A program made the position numbers and the translations under genes. Positions 6,899 through 14,402 of a stretch of 15,013 nucleotides of DNA are shown here, in pieces. Source of the DNA: JAILEN01 sp036723975 (GTDB lineage: Bacteria > Bacillota > Clostridia > Lachnospirales > Lachnospiraceae). The stretch lies in NCBI GenBank assembly GCA_036723975.1, contig DAIMGJ010000027.1:1-15013 (forward strand), in the 5' to 3' direction. A model generated the notes under the pieces. That model had not been told where the DNA came from, made no database searches, and saw only the letters and a list, made by a program, of their open reading frames with translations. The number at the start of each line of letters is the position of its first letter. Position 1 is the stretch's first letter.

Positions 6899-6936
6899 GA
6901 AATCCTCCTAATAATCACGAATTTACAACAAATGAT

Positions 6937-6965
6937 ATTATAATATGTGTTGTTTTTTACTGCAA
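6937..6965 (-). promoter_or_regulatory. hisS: Candidate promoter of the hisS-aspS-HAD operon
   Basis: Perfect TATAAT at 6942-6937 with a 17 bp spacer to TTGCAG at 6965-6960; the -35 is weak. Transcription would start near 6930, about 30 bases before hisS. Repeats at 7001-7043 lie roughly 35-80 bp upstream of the -35, where activators often bind. Confidence 0.5.
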
Positions 6966-7000
6966 CAAGGAAACGAATTCTTTTAAAAAAAGTTTCTACA

Positions 7001-7043
7001 TGTTTCACAAATTGTTCACAACTTTTCTATTATTTGTTCACAA
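7001..7043 (+). repeat. Three phased TTGTTCACAA-like direct repeats
   Basis: TTGTTCACAA occurs exactly at 7012-7021 and 7034-7043, and TGTTTCACAA at 7001-7010. The offsets of 11 and 22 bp are close to one and two helical turns, so all copies face the same side of the DNA. TTGTTCACA is one change from the DnaA-box consensus TTATNCACA, and close to the TTGTCCACA form of actinobacteria. The repeats lie between the hisS promoter and an extended -10 on the plus strand. The binding protein is unknown. Confidence 0.5.
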
Positions 7044-7048
7044 TTGCC

Positions 7049-7057
7049 TGTTATATT
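7049..7057 (+). promoter_or_regulatory. Possible extended -10 promoter on the plus strand
   Basis: TGTTATATT at 7049-7057 fits an extended -10 with one mismatch in the hexamer and no clear -35. It points toward two plus-strand terminators at 7064-7110 and 7131-7160 that otherwise have no gene to serve. Confidence 0.3.
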
Positions 7058-7113
7058 AATACCATCAAATCGAACAAACCCTCCCGTTTCGTTTGATTGA
7101 TAATTTTTTTCAT
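7051..7113 (-). CDS. Possible 20-codon small ORF upstream of hisS
   Basis: On the minus strand GGGGAG stands six bases before an ATG at 7113, opening MKKIINQTKREGLFDLMVLI and ending with TAA at 7051. It lies between the hemZ terminator and the hisS promoter. It holds no histidine or aspartate run that would suggest a leader peptide for hisS or aspS. No promoter is evident upstream, so it would rely on read-through from hemZ. It may be chance; the ribosome site is the only support. Confidence 0.25.
   Translation of the reverse strand: MKKIINQTKREGLFDLMVLI
7064..7110 (+). terminator. Plus-strand terminator-like hairpin
   Basis: ATCAAA and CGAA (7064-7069, 7071-7074, with a bulged T) pair with TTCG and TTTGAT (7088-7097), followed by TGATAA and seven Ts. 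No plus-strand gene precedes it. It overlaps the possible small minus-strand ORF. Confidence 0.4.
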
Positions 7114-7130
7114 ATTACTCTCCCCTTTTT

Positions 7131-7160
7131 AAGACGACTCCGCAAGTCGTCTTATTTTTT
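7131..7160 (+). terminator. Strong plus-strand intrinsic terminator
   Basis: AAGACGACT (7131-7139) and AGTCGTCTT (7145-7153) form a perfect 9 bp stem with a 5-base loop, followed by ATTTTTTT on the plus strand. On the minus strand only As follow. It suggests a short plus-strand transcript from near 7064, or protection against antisense reading into hemZ. Confidence 0.65.
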
Positions 7161-7162
7161 TG

Positions 7163-7208
7163 CAAAAAAAGACGCCCTACCAAGTATATGCTCAGTAGGA
7201 CGTTTTTA
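7163..7208 (-). terminator. Terminator of the rel-MBL-hemZ transcript
   Basis: ACGCCCTAC (7172-7180) pairs with GTAGGACGT (7195-7203) over 9 bp, including one G-T pair, with a 14-base loop. On the minus strand CTTTTTTT follows; on the plus strand TTTTTATT follows, so it can work in both directions. It lies about 40 bp after the hemZ stop. Confidence 0.8.
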
Positions 7209-7244
7209 TTCCTTCTTTTCTTTCCGTCATTCACCCACTGCGTT

Positions 7245-8726
7245 TTACGGTTCAAGACAGGCGTATAACTCTTTTTTCCGCTGAATCATCTCATCAATAC
7301 GTAAAATGTATTCATCCACGTCTTTTACATTCTCACAACGTGCCACTTTGGTATCAATGTTTAACGTTCCTTCTGTGGTACGTCCCACCTTCTTACAAGC
7401 ACTTCCTGCTCCCAAGGCCACGATATCCATCAGTTCTTCCATAATTTCAATATTGTAAAGACATTCTTTTCCCTTCGGTGCAAAACCGATATTTTCCAGA
7501 TTTCCTGAAATCTGCTTCTGGCGGTACATATAGTAGGGTTGCATATCCATATCATCCGCACACGCTTGTACCATCGCCATAATCTCGCCGGAGTTTTCAA
7601 AGAGTTCATCCTCATAGGAATCCCACTCAATGTTTAATCTGGATGAACGCTTAATTGCAAGGGAATGTACCGTCAAATTATCCGGTTGCAACTCTTTTAC
7701 AATGGCTAAGGTTTCTTTTACATCTTCTTTGGATTCTCCCGGAAGTCCCACGATTAAATCCATATTGATAAGGAATCCTTTGCCACCCTTTGCCTTCGAC
7801 GCCTCGGAAATCTTCCGTGCCAGCTTGTAGCAATCATAAAACTGTTCCACACTGTGATAGCGTCCAATCAAATTCAAAGTCTTTTGATGCATGGTCTGAG
7901 GATTAATGGAAATGCGCTCCACTCCGTGACGTTCCAAGACTTCCAACTTTTCCCGGGTGATGGAATCCGGTCGTCCCGCCTCAACGGTAAACTCCCGCAA
8001 ATGTGACAAATCCAGGTGCTCTTCCACAGCGTTTAACAATCGGTTAAGCTGTGTATCGGAAAGGGAACTTGGCGTTCCGCCTCCCACGTAAATCGTATCC
8101 AACACCTTATCCTTAAAAGAAGCTCCCACAAAAGCTATCTCTTTGATTAACGCATCCAGATAGGCCTCTACTTTATCGCGGTACAGCCCAATTGGGTAAG
8201 AAGAAAAGGAACAGTACAAACAAATACTTGGGCAAAACGGAATACCGATATAAAGGGCATACTTATCCTTTACATCTCCAATCACCGATAACTCCCGCTT
8301 TGCAATCTGTGTTGCAAGGGAAATCTTTTCCTCAGAACAAAGATAAGTTTCTTTCATATAGTCAGAAACTTCTTCATCGCTTTGTCCGTTTAAATACATC
8401 TTAAGGGGAATCTTTGTGGGGCGAATGCCGGTCAAAGTTCCCCAGGGAAGGCTCTGCTTTGTCTCTTTGCTTAACACCTGATAAATCAATCGTTTCAGAC
8501 GATTCTTCGTATCGCTGCGATTTGCGGCATCGATGTCTATGCTGCCTCGTTGCTGCCCATCAAGCAGAAACTTTATGCGATTTTCTTCTACAATAATTTC
8601 TATAGTATTATCACTATTATCAATTTCTTTATTCAAATAAACATTAGGCTTTGTTCCGGGATAAAACGCTTGTACAAGGCCATATGCATCATATAAAAAA
8701 CTTTCATTATTAATCTTTAAATTCAT
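7245..8726 (-). CDS. hemZ: HemZ, radical-SAM coproporphyrinogen dehydrogenase family
   Basis: A 493-residue radical-SAM protein. C165-x3-C169-x2-C172 (CPSICLYC) binds the 4Fe-4S cluster and GGGTPSSL (from 215) contacts S-adenosylmethionine. An N-terminal domain of about 150 residues includes TLTGIRPTKI (97-106), which separates HemZ from HemN and HemW. Family members are annotated as oxygen-independent coproporphyrinogen III oxidases, but many clostridia that carry hemZ lack other haem genes, so the true substrate here is uncertain. Its ATG overlaps the TGA of the preceding hydrolase gene by 4 bp (ATGA), implying coupled translation. The gene order MBL-hemZ-hisS-aspS is conserved in clostridia. 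Confidence 0.92.
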   Translation of the reverse strand: MNLKINNESFLYDAYGLVQAFYPGTKPNVYLNKEIDNSDNTIEIIVEENRIKFLLDGQQRGSIDIDAANRSDTKNRLKRLIYQVLSKETKQSLPWGTLTGIRPTKIPLKMYLNGQSDEEVSDYMKETYLCSEEKISLATQIAKRELSVIGDVKDKYALYIGIPFCPSICLYCSFSSYPIGLYRDKVEAYLDALIKEIAFVGASFKDKVLDTIYVGGGTPSSLSDTQLNRLLNAVEEHLDLSHLREFTVEAGRPDSITREKLEVLERHGVERISINPQTMHQKTLNLIGRYHSVEQFYDCYKLARKISEASKAKGGKGFLINMDLIVGLPGESKEDVKETLAIVKELQPDNLTVHSLAIKRSSRLNIEWDSYEDELFENSGEIMAMVQACADDMDMQPYYMYRQKQISGNLENIGFAPKGKECLYNIEIMEELMDIVALGAGSACKKVGRTTEGTLNIDTKVARCENVKDVDEYILRIDEMIQRKKELYACLEP

Positions 8727-9367
8727 AAATATGGATTATACCTCTTCTCATCCGCTATGGTTGTGGGGGCTTCATGTCCGGGATAAACGAGAGTGTTGTC
8801 CGGAAGCACAAGGAGGCGGTCCCGTACTGCGTGTACCAAGTCTGACATAGATCCCCCGGGAAAGTCGGTGCGTCCCACAGAGCCGCAGAAAAGCGTATCC
8901 CCCGGGAAAAGCACTCCCTCGTTTTTAAAATAAAAGCAGCATCCACCCGGAGTATGCCCCGGTGTAAAGAGTACCTTAATTTCAAACCCTGCCAAATGAA
9001 GGACATCATTGTCCTGAACGTAAACCGTGGCCTTGTAGCGTTCGGAAGCTCCACCCATCATGCCCGACAAGTTATACATGGGATTCTCCAAGGTTTCCTG
9101 TTCTTTATCCAAGGCATAGATTTCTGCATCATAACCATCCAAGCCCATGTGCTCCAAAAGTCCTCTTGCTGCTCCCGCGTGATCGAAATGTCCGTGGGTA
9201 AGCAAGATTGCCCTAGGGATATAGCCGCCCTCTTTTATCTTTTCATACAAAGCCTTTGCAGATGCTCCGGGATCGATTACCAATACTTCCTTTGTTTCTT
9301 CATTAATCATGAAATAACAATTCGTCCCTACCGGTCCCACCACATAGTTTTCAATTCTGTATGCCAT
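8723..9367 (-). CDS. Metallo-beta-lactamase-fold hydrolase, glyoxalase-II-like
   Basis: A 214-residue soluble enzyme with the full two-metal set: THGHFDH (57-63, ligands H58, H60, D62, H63), H138 in PGHTPGG, D157 in PGDTLF and H198 in YPGHE. GRTDFPGG (165-172) is typical of the YcbL-like branch, which is shorter than true glyoxalase II and lacks its C-terminal glutathione-binding part. It probably hydrolyses a thioester, but the substrate is unknown. GAGAGGG six bases before the ATG is the ribosome site, directly after the T-run of a terminator-like hairpin that overlaps the rel stop. It overlaps hemZ by 4 bp. Confidence 0.9.
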   Translation of the reverse strand: MAYRIENYVVGPVGTNCYFMINEETKEVLVIDPGASAKALYEKIKEGGYIPRAILLTHGHFDHAGAARGLLEHMGLDGYDAEIYALDKEQETLENPMYNLSGMMGGASERYKATVYVQDNDVLHLAGFEIKVLFTPGHTPGGCCFYFKNEGVLFPGDTLFCGSVGRTDFPGGSMSDLVHAVRDRLLVLPDNTLVYPGHEAPTTIADEKRYNPYL

Positions 9368-9380
9368 AGTTTTCCCTCTC

Positions 9381-9444
9381 TAAAAAAAGAACAAGTGCTG
9401 ACATTTTAAGGGTTTAAAACATCAACACTAACCTGTTGTTCTTT
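9381..9444 (-). terminator. Terminator-like or attenuator hairpin at the rel stop codon
   Basis: Outer arms AAAGAACAA (9386-9394) and TTGTTCTTT (9436-9444) are perfect complements. Inside them AGTG/CACT, TGA/TCA and TTTTAA/TTAAAA pair around loop GGGT. On the minus strand the stem runs into a total of seven Ts and then AGAGAGGG. The rel stop codon lies inside. No promoter fits between it and the hydrolase gene 13 bases away, so partial read-through is likely rather than a full stop. Confidence 0.5.
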
Positions 9445-11743
9445 CGATATCTATTACACTTTCAATGGATTTTAACTTTGTAACCAAGTCCGCCAGTTCC
9501 GTTTTGGAACTAACACCAAAGGAAACATCAATGGTTGCCACTCCCTGCTTATTGGTTCTGGAGTGAATGGTGGTAATGTCAATGTTTCGTTCCGTAAAGA
9601 CTTTGGAAATATCCACCAAAAGTCCCGTGCGGTTGTTGCCGTAAATATGAATATCCGCCATGTACTTGCCACCTTTGTTTTCCTCCAAAAACTCAGGCTG
9701 CCACTCTGCCTCAATCAATCGCGGTCGTTCTGTAGACGGAAGATTAATGACATTAATGCAATCCGTACGATGTACCGATACGCCTCGTCCTCTGGTAACA
9801 AATCCAACGATTTCATCTCCGGGCACCGGAGAACAACACTTGGAGAATCGAACAGACACATCGTACAAGCCCTTCACGATAATACCGTTTTTGGACTTGG
9901 TCACAGCTTTTGGATGCTCTACACTCACCGGATTATCCTGATGTTCGGTAAGTACATCCTCATCGGTTCGAACCACCGGATGATCTGCCAGATATCCGTC
10001 ATACATTCTGTTTACTACGGCACCTTCTTTGATGGAGCCCTGTCCAATGGCAGAAAGCACAGACTCCCAATCGTGGAAGCCGTAACGACGCATAACACGT
10101 TCCTGATACTTTGGCGTATTGATGTCAGAAAGCACAATGCCCTTGGACTTTGCGGATTCTATAAACAGTTCCTTGCCTTTTGCAACGTTTTCCTCTTTGG
10201 AAACACTTCGGAACCACTGATTTATCTTATTTTTGGCCTGACTAGATTTGACCAGTTTTAACCAGTCCCGGCTGGGGCCTCTGGAATTTTGAGAAGTTAG
10301 AATTTCAATTCGATCACCATTTTGAATGACGTAATCGATAGGAACCAAACGACCGTTGACCTTTGCCCCAATCATCTTGTTTCCAACTGCTGAATGAATT
10401 GCGTAAGCAAAATCAATCGGGGTAGATCCATTCGGAAGGTTCTTTACATCCCCGGAAGGAGTAAAGCAAAATACATCCTCGGAAAAAAGGTTTAAATCGC
10501 TCTTTAAAAGAGACATAAACTCTCGGTTGTCCGACATATCCTGCTGCCATTCCAAAATCTGGCGAAGCCAGGAAAGCTTCTCCTCTTCGGAATCCACGGT
10601 AGCGCCCTCTCCGGACTCCTTGTACTTCCAATGCGCAGCAATACCGTACTCGGAAGCTCGATGCATCTCATAGGTACGAATCTGAATCTCAAACGGAGTT
10701 CCGCTGGGACCAATGAGCGTAGTATGCAGTGACTGATACATATTTGGCTTTGGCATGGCGATATAGTCTTTAAACCTGCCGGATATGGGCGTGTACATCT
10801 CATGAATTACACCTAAAGCCGCATAACAGTCCTTTACATCCTTAACAATAATACGAATGGCAAACAAATCATAAATCTGATCCAACGTCTTATGCTGGTT
10901 TATCATCTTTTTATAGATAGAGAAAAAGTGCTTACTTCTTCCGTAAATCTCCGCCTCAATACCGGCCTCTTTAATGTGCTCCGTTACTTCCTGCACCAAA
11001 CCGGCCACATATTCATCCCTCTGCTTTTTTCGAAGGGCAATCTTTTCCACCAAATCATAATAAGCATCCGGTTCCAGGTATTTTAAAGACAAATCGTCCA
11101 ACTCGATTTTTATCTTGGAAATACCAAGTCTTTGCGCCAAAGGAGCATAAATCTCCATGGTTTCTCTGGCGATTTCTTTTTGCTTGTACTCCGGCATGTA
11201 CTTTAAGGTACGCATATTGTGGAGTCGATCCGCAAGCTTAATAATGATGACACGGATATCCTTTGCCATGGCAAGAAACATCTTACGAAGATTTTCCGCC
11301 TGAACCTCTACCTTGTCCGCATCGTAAGACAACTGTCCCAACTTGGTAACACCATCCACCAAAAGCGCCACTTCGGAAGAAAACTCCTTTTCGATTTCTT
11401 CGCATTCACAGACTGTATCTTCCACAACATCGTGCAAAATACCTGCGGCAATGGTTTCCTTATCCATCTCCAAATCCGCCAAAATAAGGGCAACACTCAA
11501 AGGATGAATGATATAGGGTTCACCGGACTTACGCTTCTGCTCTTTATGTGCCTCGTTCGCAAGACGATAGGCTTTTTCCACCATGGAAATATCCGCATTC
11601 GGATGATACTTGCGGATACGGTTGATCAAGTCCTGATACAGGTCCTCCGGTTTGGAAAAATCCGAAGTCGCAACAACTCCTCGATTTGGGCGTGACATGT
11701 CCGCTTCAATCTTTTCAAATTCTTTTGATCTGATATCTGCCAT
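9428..11743 (-). CDS. rel: Bifunctional (p)ppGpp synthetase/hydrolase Rel (RelA/SpoT homologue)
   Basis: A 771-residue stringent-response enzyme that makes and degrades (p)ppGpp. The hydrolase HD domain has H80, H104-D105 (ILHDVVEDT) and D171 (LADRLHN), all present. The synthetase domain has YGRSKHFFSIYKKM (267-280), RFKDYIAMPK (323-332), YQSLH (336-340) and EIQIRT (352-357). RFKD rather than EFDD marks the bifunctional Rel type. TGS (about 415-478), a conserved Cys region with CC at 636-637, H658 and C662, and a C-terminal ACT domain (about 695-771) complete the ribosome-sensing half. AGGAGGT five bases before the ATG fixes the start. Its place near tRNA synthetase genes is common in Firmicutes; the usual dtd gene downstream is absent here. 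Confidence 0.97.
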   Translation of the reverse strand: MADIRSKEFEKIEADMSRPNRGVVATSDFSKPEDLYQDLINRIRKYHPNADISMVEKAYRLANEAHKEQKRKSGEPYIIHPLSVALILADLEMDKETIAAGILHDVVEDTVCECEEIEKEFSSEVALLVDGVTKLGQLSYDADKVEVQAENLRKMFLAMAKDIRVIIIKLADRLHNMRTLKYMPEYKQKEIARETMEIYAPLAQRLGISKIKIELDDLSLKYLEPDAYYDLVEKIALRKKQRDEYVAGLVQEVTEHIKEAGIEAEIYGRSKHFFSIYKKMINQHKTLDQIYDLFAIRIIVKDVKDCYAALGVIHEMYTPISGRFKDYIAMPKPNMYQSLHTTLIGPSGTPFEIQIRTYEMHRASEYGIAAHWKYKESGEGATVDSEEEKLSWLRQILEWQQDMSDNREFMSLLKSDLNLFSEDVFCFTPSGDVKNLPNGSTPIDFAYAIHSAVGNKMIGAKVNGRLVPIDYVIQNGDRIEILTSQNSRGPSRDWLKLVKSSQAKNKINQWFRSVSKEENVAKGKELFIESAKSKGIVLSDINTPKYQERVMRRYGFHDWESVLSAIGQGSIKEGAVVNRMYDGYLADHPVVRTDEDVLTEHQDNPVSVEHPKAVTKSKNGIIVKGLYDVSVRFSKCCSPVPGDEIVGFVTRGRGVSVHRTDCINVINLPSTERPRLIEAEWQPEFLEENKGGKYMADIHIYGNNRTGLLVDISKVFTERNIDITTIHSRTNKQGVATIDVSFGVSSKTELADLVTKLKSIESVIDIERTTG

Positions 11744-11780
11744 GTCGCACCTCCTCTCGGATAAAGATATGATTTTTTAT

Positions 11781-11807
11781 ATTATACGAAAACATTTCCG
11801 ATTTCAA
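11781..11807 (-). promoter_or_regulatory. rel: Possible promoter of rel
   Basis: TATAAT at 11786-11781 is preceded by TTGAAA at 11807-11802 with a 15 bp spacer, shorter than ideal. The -35 lies over the stop codon of the acetyltransferase gene. It could let rel be transcribed apart from the upstream genes. Confidence 0.4.
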
Positions 11808-12655
11808 TGAATTATTTCAAATAATTCCGCACCTTTGTACTCAAATCCAAGTTTTTTTAATAATTTTTTTGAAATTTCGTTTTTTTCGTCCACCTGGGCA
11901 TAAATCCGTTTCTTTCCAAGCTCCGAAAACGCATAGTCAACAATGGCTTGGCATACCTCAGTGGCATAGCCTTTTTTCTGAAAGTCTTCTCTTATGAGAT
12001 AACCCAATTCCACCGTATCCCCATCGCTGCGGTCATCCTCAAAACAGTCCTTGTTTACACCGGAGATGCCGCCTCTTGTTTCAATGCCTGCGCGCCCCAT
12101 GATTTCACCGCTTGCTTTGTCCACAACAAGCCACATACCATAATCATGAAGACCATATACGTTTTTAATGTATGTTTCCTCGTAGGCCTTTTCCTCCTCA
12201 TAAGGATACAGCGGCTCCATATAATCCGTTATATGCGGGCCTTCATAAAGATGAAAAAGCGCGTCCAAATCCTCCATGGAAAACTCTCGAATCAACGTAC
12301 GTTTTGTCTCCATAATTTGAAGCGGCAGTCCAAAGAAACGATGATGCACCTTTGTAAGATATGTCGTGTCCACCCCTTCAAAGCTTTGAATAATGTAGGC
12401 ATTATTTAAACGAATCTTATCATCGTATTCATACGCCACCACAGGAATCTTCTTGTTTAAAAAAACATCGACGGCCTCCTGGGAATCACATATAGCGATG
12501 CAAAAAAGACCGTGGCGTTCCCCCACAGTAGCCTCGGTCTCTTTCGCTATGTAAAACCCCTCTTTTGCGCAGTTCTTTGTAAAGGCTAAAAAGAAATCTT
12601 CTTCCTGCCCGCATATATGAGATTGGTCAATACTTAAAATCAGTTGTTTTTCCAT
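11804..12655 (-). CDS. GNAT-family N-acetyltransferase with an extra N-terminal domain
   Basis: A 283-residue protein. Residues 117-283 form a GNAT domain of the RimJ/RimL-like group: KRTLIREFSMEDL opens it, FQKKGYA (225-231) is the acetyl-CoA pyrophosphate loop, and NEISKKLLKKLGF (259-271) is the conserved C-terminal helix and strand. Residues 1-115 are a separate alpha/beta stretch with alternating strands and helices that I do not recognise. The substrate is unknown. It starts 7 bp after dapF, with AAGGA about 17 bases before the ATG, so translation likely depends on coupling to dapF. It stops 60 bp before rel. It has no motif indicating antibiotic modification. Confidence 0.85.
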   Translation of the reverse strand: MEKQLILSIDQSHICGQEEDFFLAFTKNCAKEGFYIAKETEATVGERHGLFCIAICDSQEAVDVFLNKKIPVVAYEYDDKIRLNNAYIIQSFEGVDTTYLTKVHHRFFGLPLQIMETKRTLIREFSMEDLDALFHLYEGPHITDYMEPLYPYEEEKAYEETYIKNVYGLHDYGMWLVVDKASGEIMGRAGIETRGGISGVNKDCFEDDRSDGDTVELGYLIREDFQKKGYATEVCQAIVDYAFSELGKKRIYAQVDEKNEISKKLLKKLGFEYKGAELFEIIH

Positions 12656-12662
12656 AAAGTGT

Positions 12663-13556
12663 TTATTTCTTTTTTTCCTTGGAGTAGATTTTTACGTCAT
12701 GTTCGTTTTCAAACTCCTTTGGAGGGAACACCTCTCCGCTGAATACGGTAGTGGCAGGTCCCGTCATATAAACCGTGTTTGCACCTTGATCGTAGGTAAT
12801 GGTAAGCGTGCCGCCCAAAAGTTCCAACTCCACGGTATCATCACAACGACCGTTTATTATTGCAGCTACTGCTGTTGCACAGGCTCCGGTTCCACAAGCC
12901 AAGGTTTCACCGCTTCCTCTTTCCCACACGCGCATACGAATATGTTTTTCATCAATAATATTGGCGAATTCCGTATTCACCCTCTTTGGAAAAGTCTCAT
13001 GAAACTCAAACTTCGGTCCGATTTTTTCCAAATCCAGCTGTCTTATATCCTGATTCAAAAATGTAACGCAATGAGGGTTTCCCATGGATAAACAGGTCAC
13101 ATGATAAATCTTTCCATCCACTTCCATAGGCTCATTAATCATTTCGCCCTCAGGGAACGTCACCGGGACTTTTCTGGCATCAAAAATCGGCGCCCCCATA
13201 TCCACACGAACGCGATCGACTTTTCCATCCTTTAGAATCAGCTTTAACGTCTTGATTCCGGCCAAGGTTTCCACGGTAATCTCCTCTTTTTTTACCAACC
13301 CGAAATCATAGGCATATTTTCCAACGCAACGGATTCCGTTTCCGCACATTTCGCCACGGCTTCCGTCCGCATTGAACATCACCATTTCAACATCCGCCAC
13401 CTTGGATGGACAAATCAAAATAAGCCCGTCGCTTCCCACACCAAAGTGTCGGTTACTAACAAACTTCGCTACAGCCTCCGGATTGTCCACAGTTTCGTGG
13501 AAACAATCAACATATACATAATCATTGCCACAACCATGCATTTTCGTAAATTTCAT
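12663..13556 (-). CDS. dapF: Diaminopimelate epimerase
   Basis: A 297-residue pyridoxal-independent racemase converting LL- to meso-diaminopimelate, for lysine and peptidoglycan synthesis. The two catalytic cysteines are C71 (GEMCGNGIRC) and C221 (LACGTGACA); the N-terminal MHGCGNDYVYVD and the internal NADGSRG are family signatures, and length is only slightly above usual. A GTG three codons upstream is in frame, but it abuts the AAAGGG ribosome site, whereas the ATG at 13556 stands about eight bases from it, so the ATG is chosen. It follows the HisA gene by 50 bp and precedes the acetyltransferase by 7 bp. No other lysine-pathway gene is in the window. Confidence 0.96.
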   Translation of the reverse strand: MKFTKMHGCGNDYVYVDCFHETVDNPEAVAKFVSNRHFGVGSDGLILICPSKVADVEMVMFNADGSRGEMCGNGIRCVGKYAYDFGLVKKEEITVETLAGIKTLKLILKDGKVDRVRVDMGAPIFDARKVPVTFPEGEMINEPMEVDGKIYHVTCLSMGNPHCVTFLNQDIRQLDLEKIGPKFEFHETFPKRVNTEFANIIDEKHIRMRVWERGSGETLACGTGACATAVAAIINGRCDDTVELELLGGTLTITYDQGANTVYMTGPATTVFSGEVFPPKEFENEHDVKIYSKEKKK

Positions 13557-13606
13557 ATTCTTCACCCTTTATTAATCTACTGACCGCCTCCCGCAGGGGC
13601 GATTTA

Positions 13607-14383
13607 TTATATTTGGCACATCTGTTTAACTGTTTCGTAATTTAACTCTCCACCAAAAAGATCTAACGCGGAGCCGATTGTGATATTCAATCGACCGGCA
13701 GAGTGTTCGTAAATGGTGTCAATGTCGTCGTAATCAGCGATGCCGCCGGCATAGGTAACCGGATTTCCCTCGTATTCGGAAAGAATCTCAATTAATTCCT
13801 CATCGACACCTTCAGACTTTCCTTCCACATCTGCTGCATGAATCAAAAATTCATCACAATAGTCGGAAAGATGCTCCAATAACTCTTTGTTTACCTGTTC
13901 TTTGGTAAAGGTCTGCCAGCGATCCGTCACCACATAATAATTCTTGTGGTGCTTCCTGCAGCTTAAATCCAAAACGATGTGCTCCCTGCCCACCGCATTT
14001 TTTAACTTTTCCAAATTCTCGTAATTGATTTCTCCCTCCGAAAAAACGTAGGAGGTAACAATCACATGAGAAGCCCCGGCATCCAAGTATTCCTTCGCGT
14101 TGTCTGCCGTAATGCCGCCTCCGATTTGAAGACCTTGCGGGAAAGCTTTTAAAGCTTTCAGAGCCTGGGTCTTCGTGGCCTCATAGTACTCGCTCCCCGG
14201 TTTATTCAACATTATCACGTGTCCACGATATAGTTGCTCCTCTTTGTAAAACTCAGCAAAAAAATCTGCATCCTTTTCGGATACAAAGTTTTCCGAGACG
14301 CCCGCATCATCGTCAGATAATGAACTTCCGATGATTTGCTTTACTTTCCCATCATGAATATCAATACAGGGTCTAAATTCCAT
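13607..14383 (-). CDS. hisA: Eukaryotic-type HisA (ProFAR isomerase)
   Basis: A 258-residue TIM-barrel matching the fungal/plant HIS6 branch rather than ordinary bacterial HisA. It shows CIDIHDGKVKQIIG (6-19, catalytic D8), LQIGGGI (85-91), VIVTSYVF (107-114), IVLDLSCRK (136-144, D139 likely the second catalytic Asp), WQTFT (156-160), EFLIHAADVEG (178-188), TYAGGIADYDD (210-220) and GSALDLFGG (237-245), nearly all shared with yeast His6 from memory. It isomerises the ProFAR intermediate of histidine synthesis. No other his gene is adjacent. The open frame extends 23 codons upstream, but AAAGGA six bases before the ATG at 14383 and the family N-terminus MEFRPCIDIH fix the start. It follows the upstream stop by 19 bp. 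Confidence 0.92.
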   Translation of the reverse strand: MEFRPCIDIHDGKVKQIIGSSLSDDDAGVSENFVSEKDADFFAEFYKEEQLYRGHVIMLNKPGSEYYEATKTQALKALKAFPQGLQIGGGITADNAKEYLDAGASHVIVTSYVFSEGEINYENLEKLKNAVGREHIVLDLSCRKHHKNYYVVTDRWQTFTKEQVNKELLEHLSDYCDEFLIHAADVEGKSEGVDEELIEILSEYEGNPVTYAGGIADYDDIDTIYEHSAGRLNITIGSALDLFGGELNYETVKQMCQI

Positions 14384-14402
14384 TTGTAATCCTTTCTCTC
14401 CC

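Noticed and set aside
7001..7043. Rex (redox repressor) operator
   Set aside because: TTCACAA occurs three times, but always in the same direction; Rex needs TTGTGAA-N4-TTCACAA as an inverted pair.
6899..7244. T-box riboswitch expected before hisS-aspS
   Set aside because: No GGGTGGTACCGCG-type T-box sequence or specifier-loop architecture is visible on the minus strand.
9563..10261. Long plus-strand open frame opposite rel (232 codons)
   Set aside because: It lies entirely antisense to conserved rel coding sequence, shows no recognisable domain, and has no ribosome site.
13585..13601. GC-rich hairpin between hisA and dapF (CGCCTC/GGGGCG, loop CCGCA)
   Set aside because: No T-run follows on either strand, so it is not a terminator; a role in mRNA stability is possible but unsupported.
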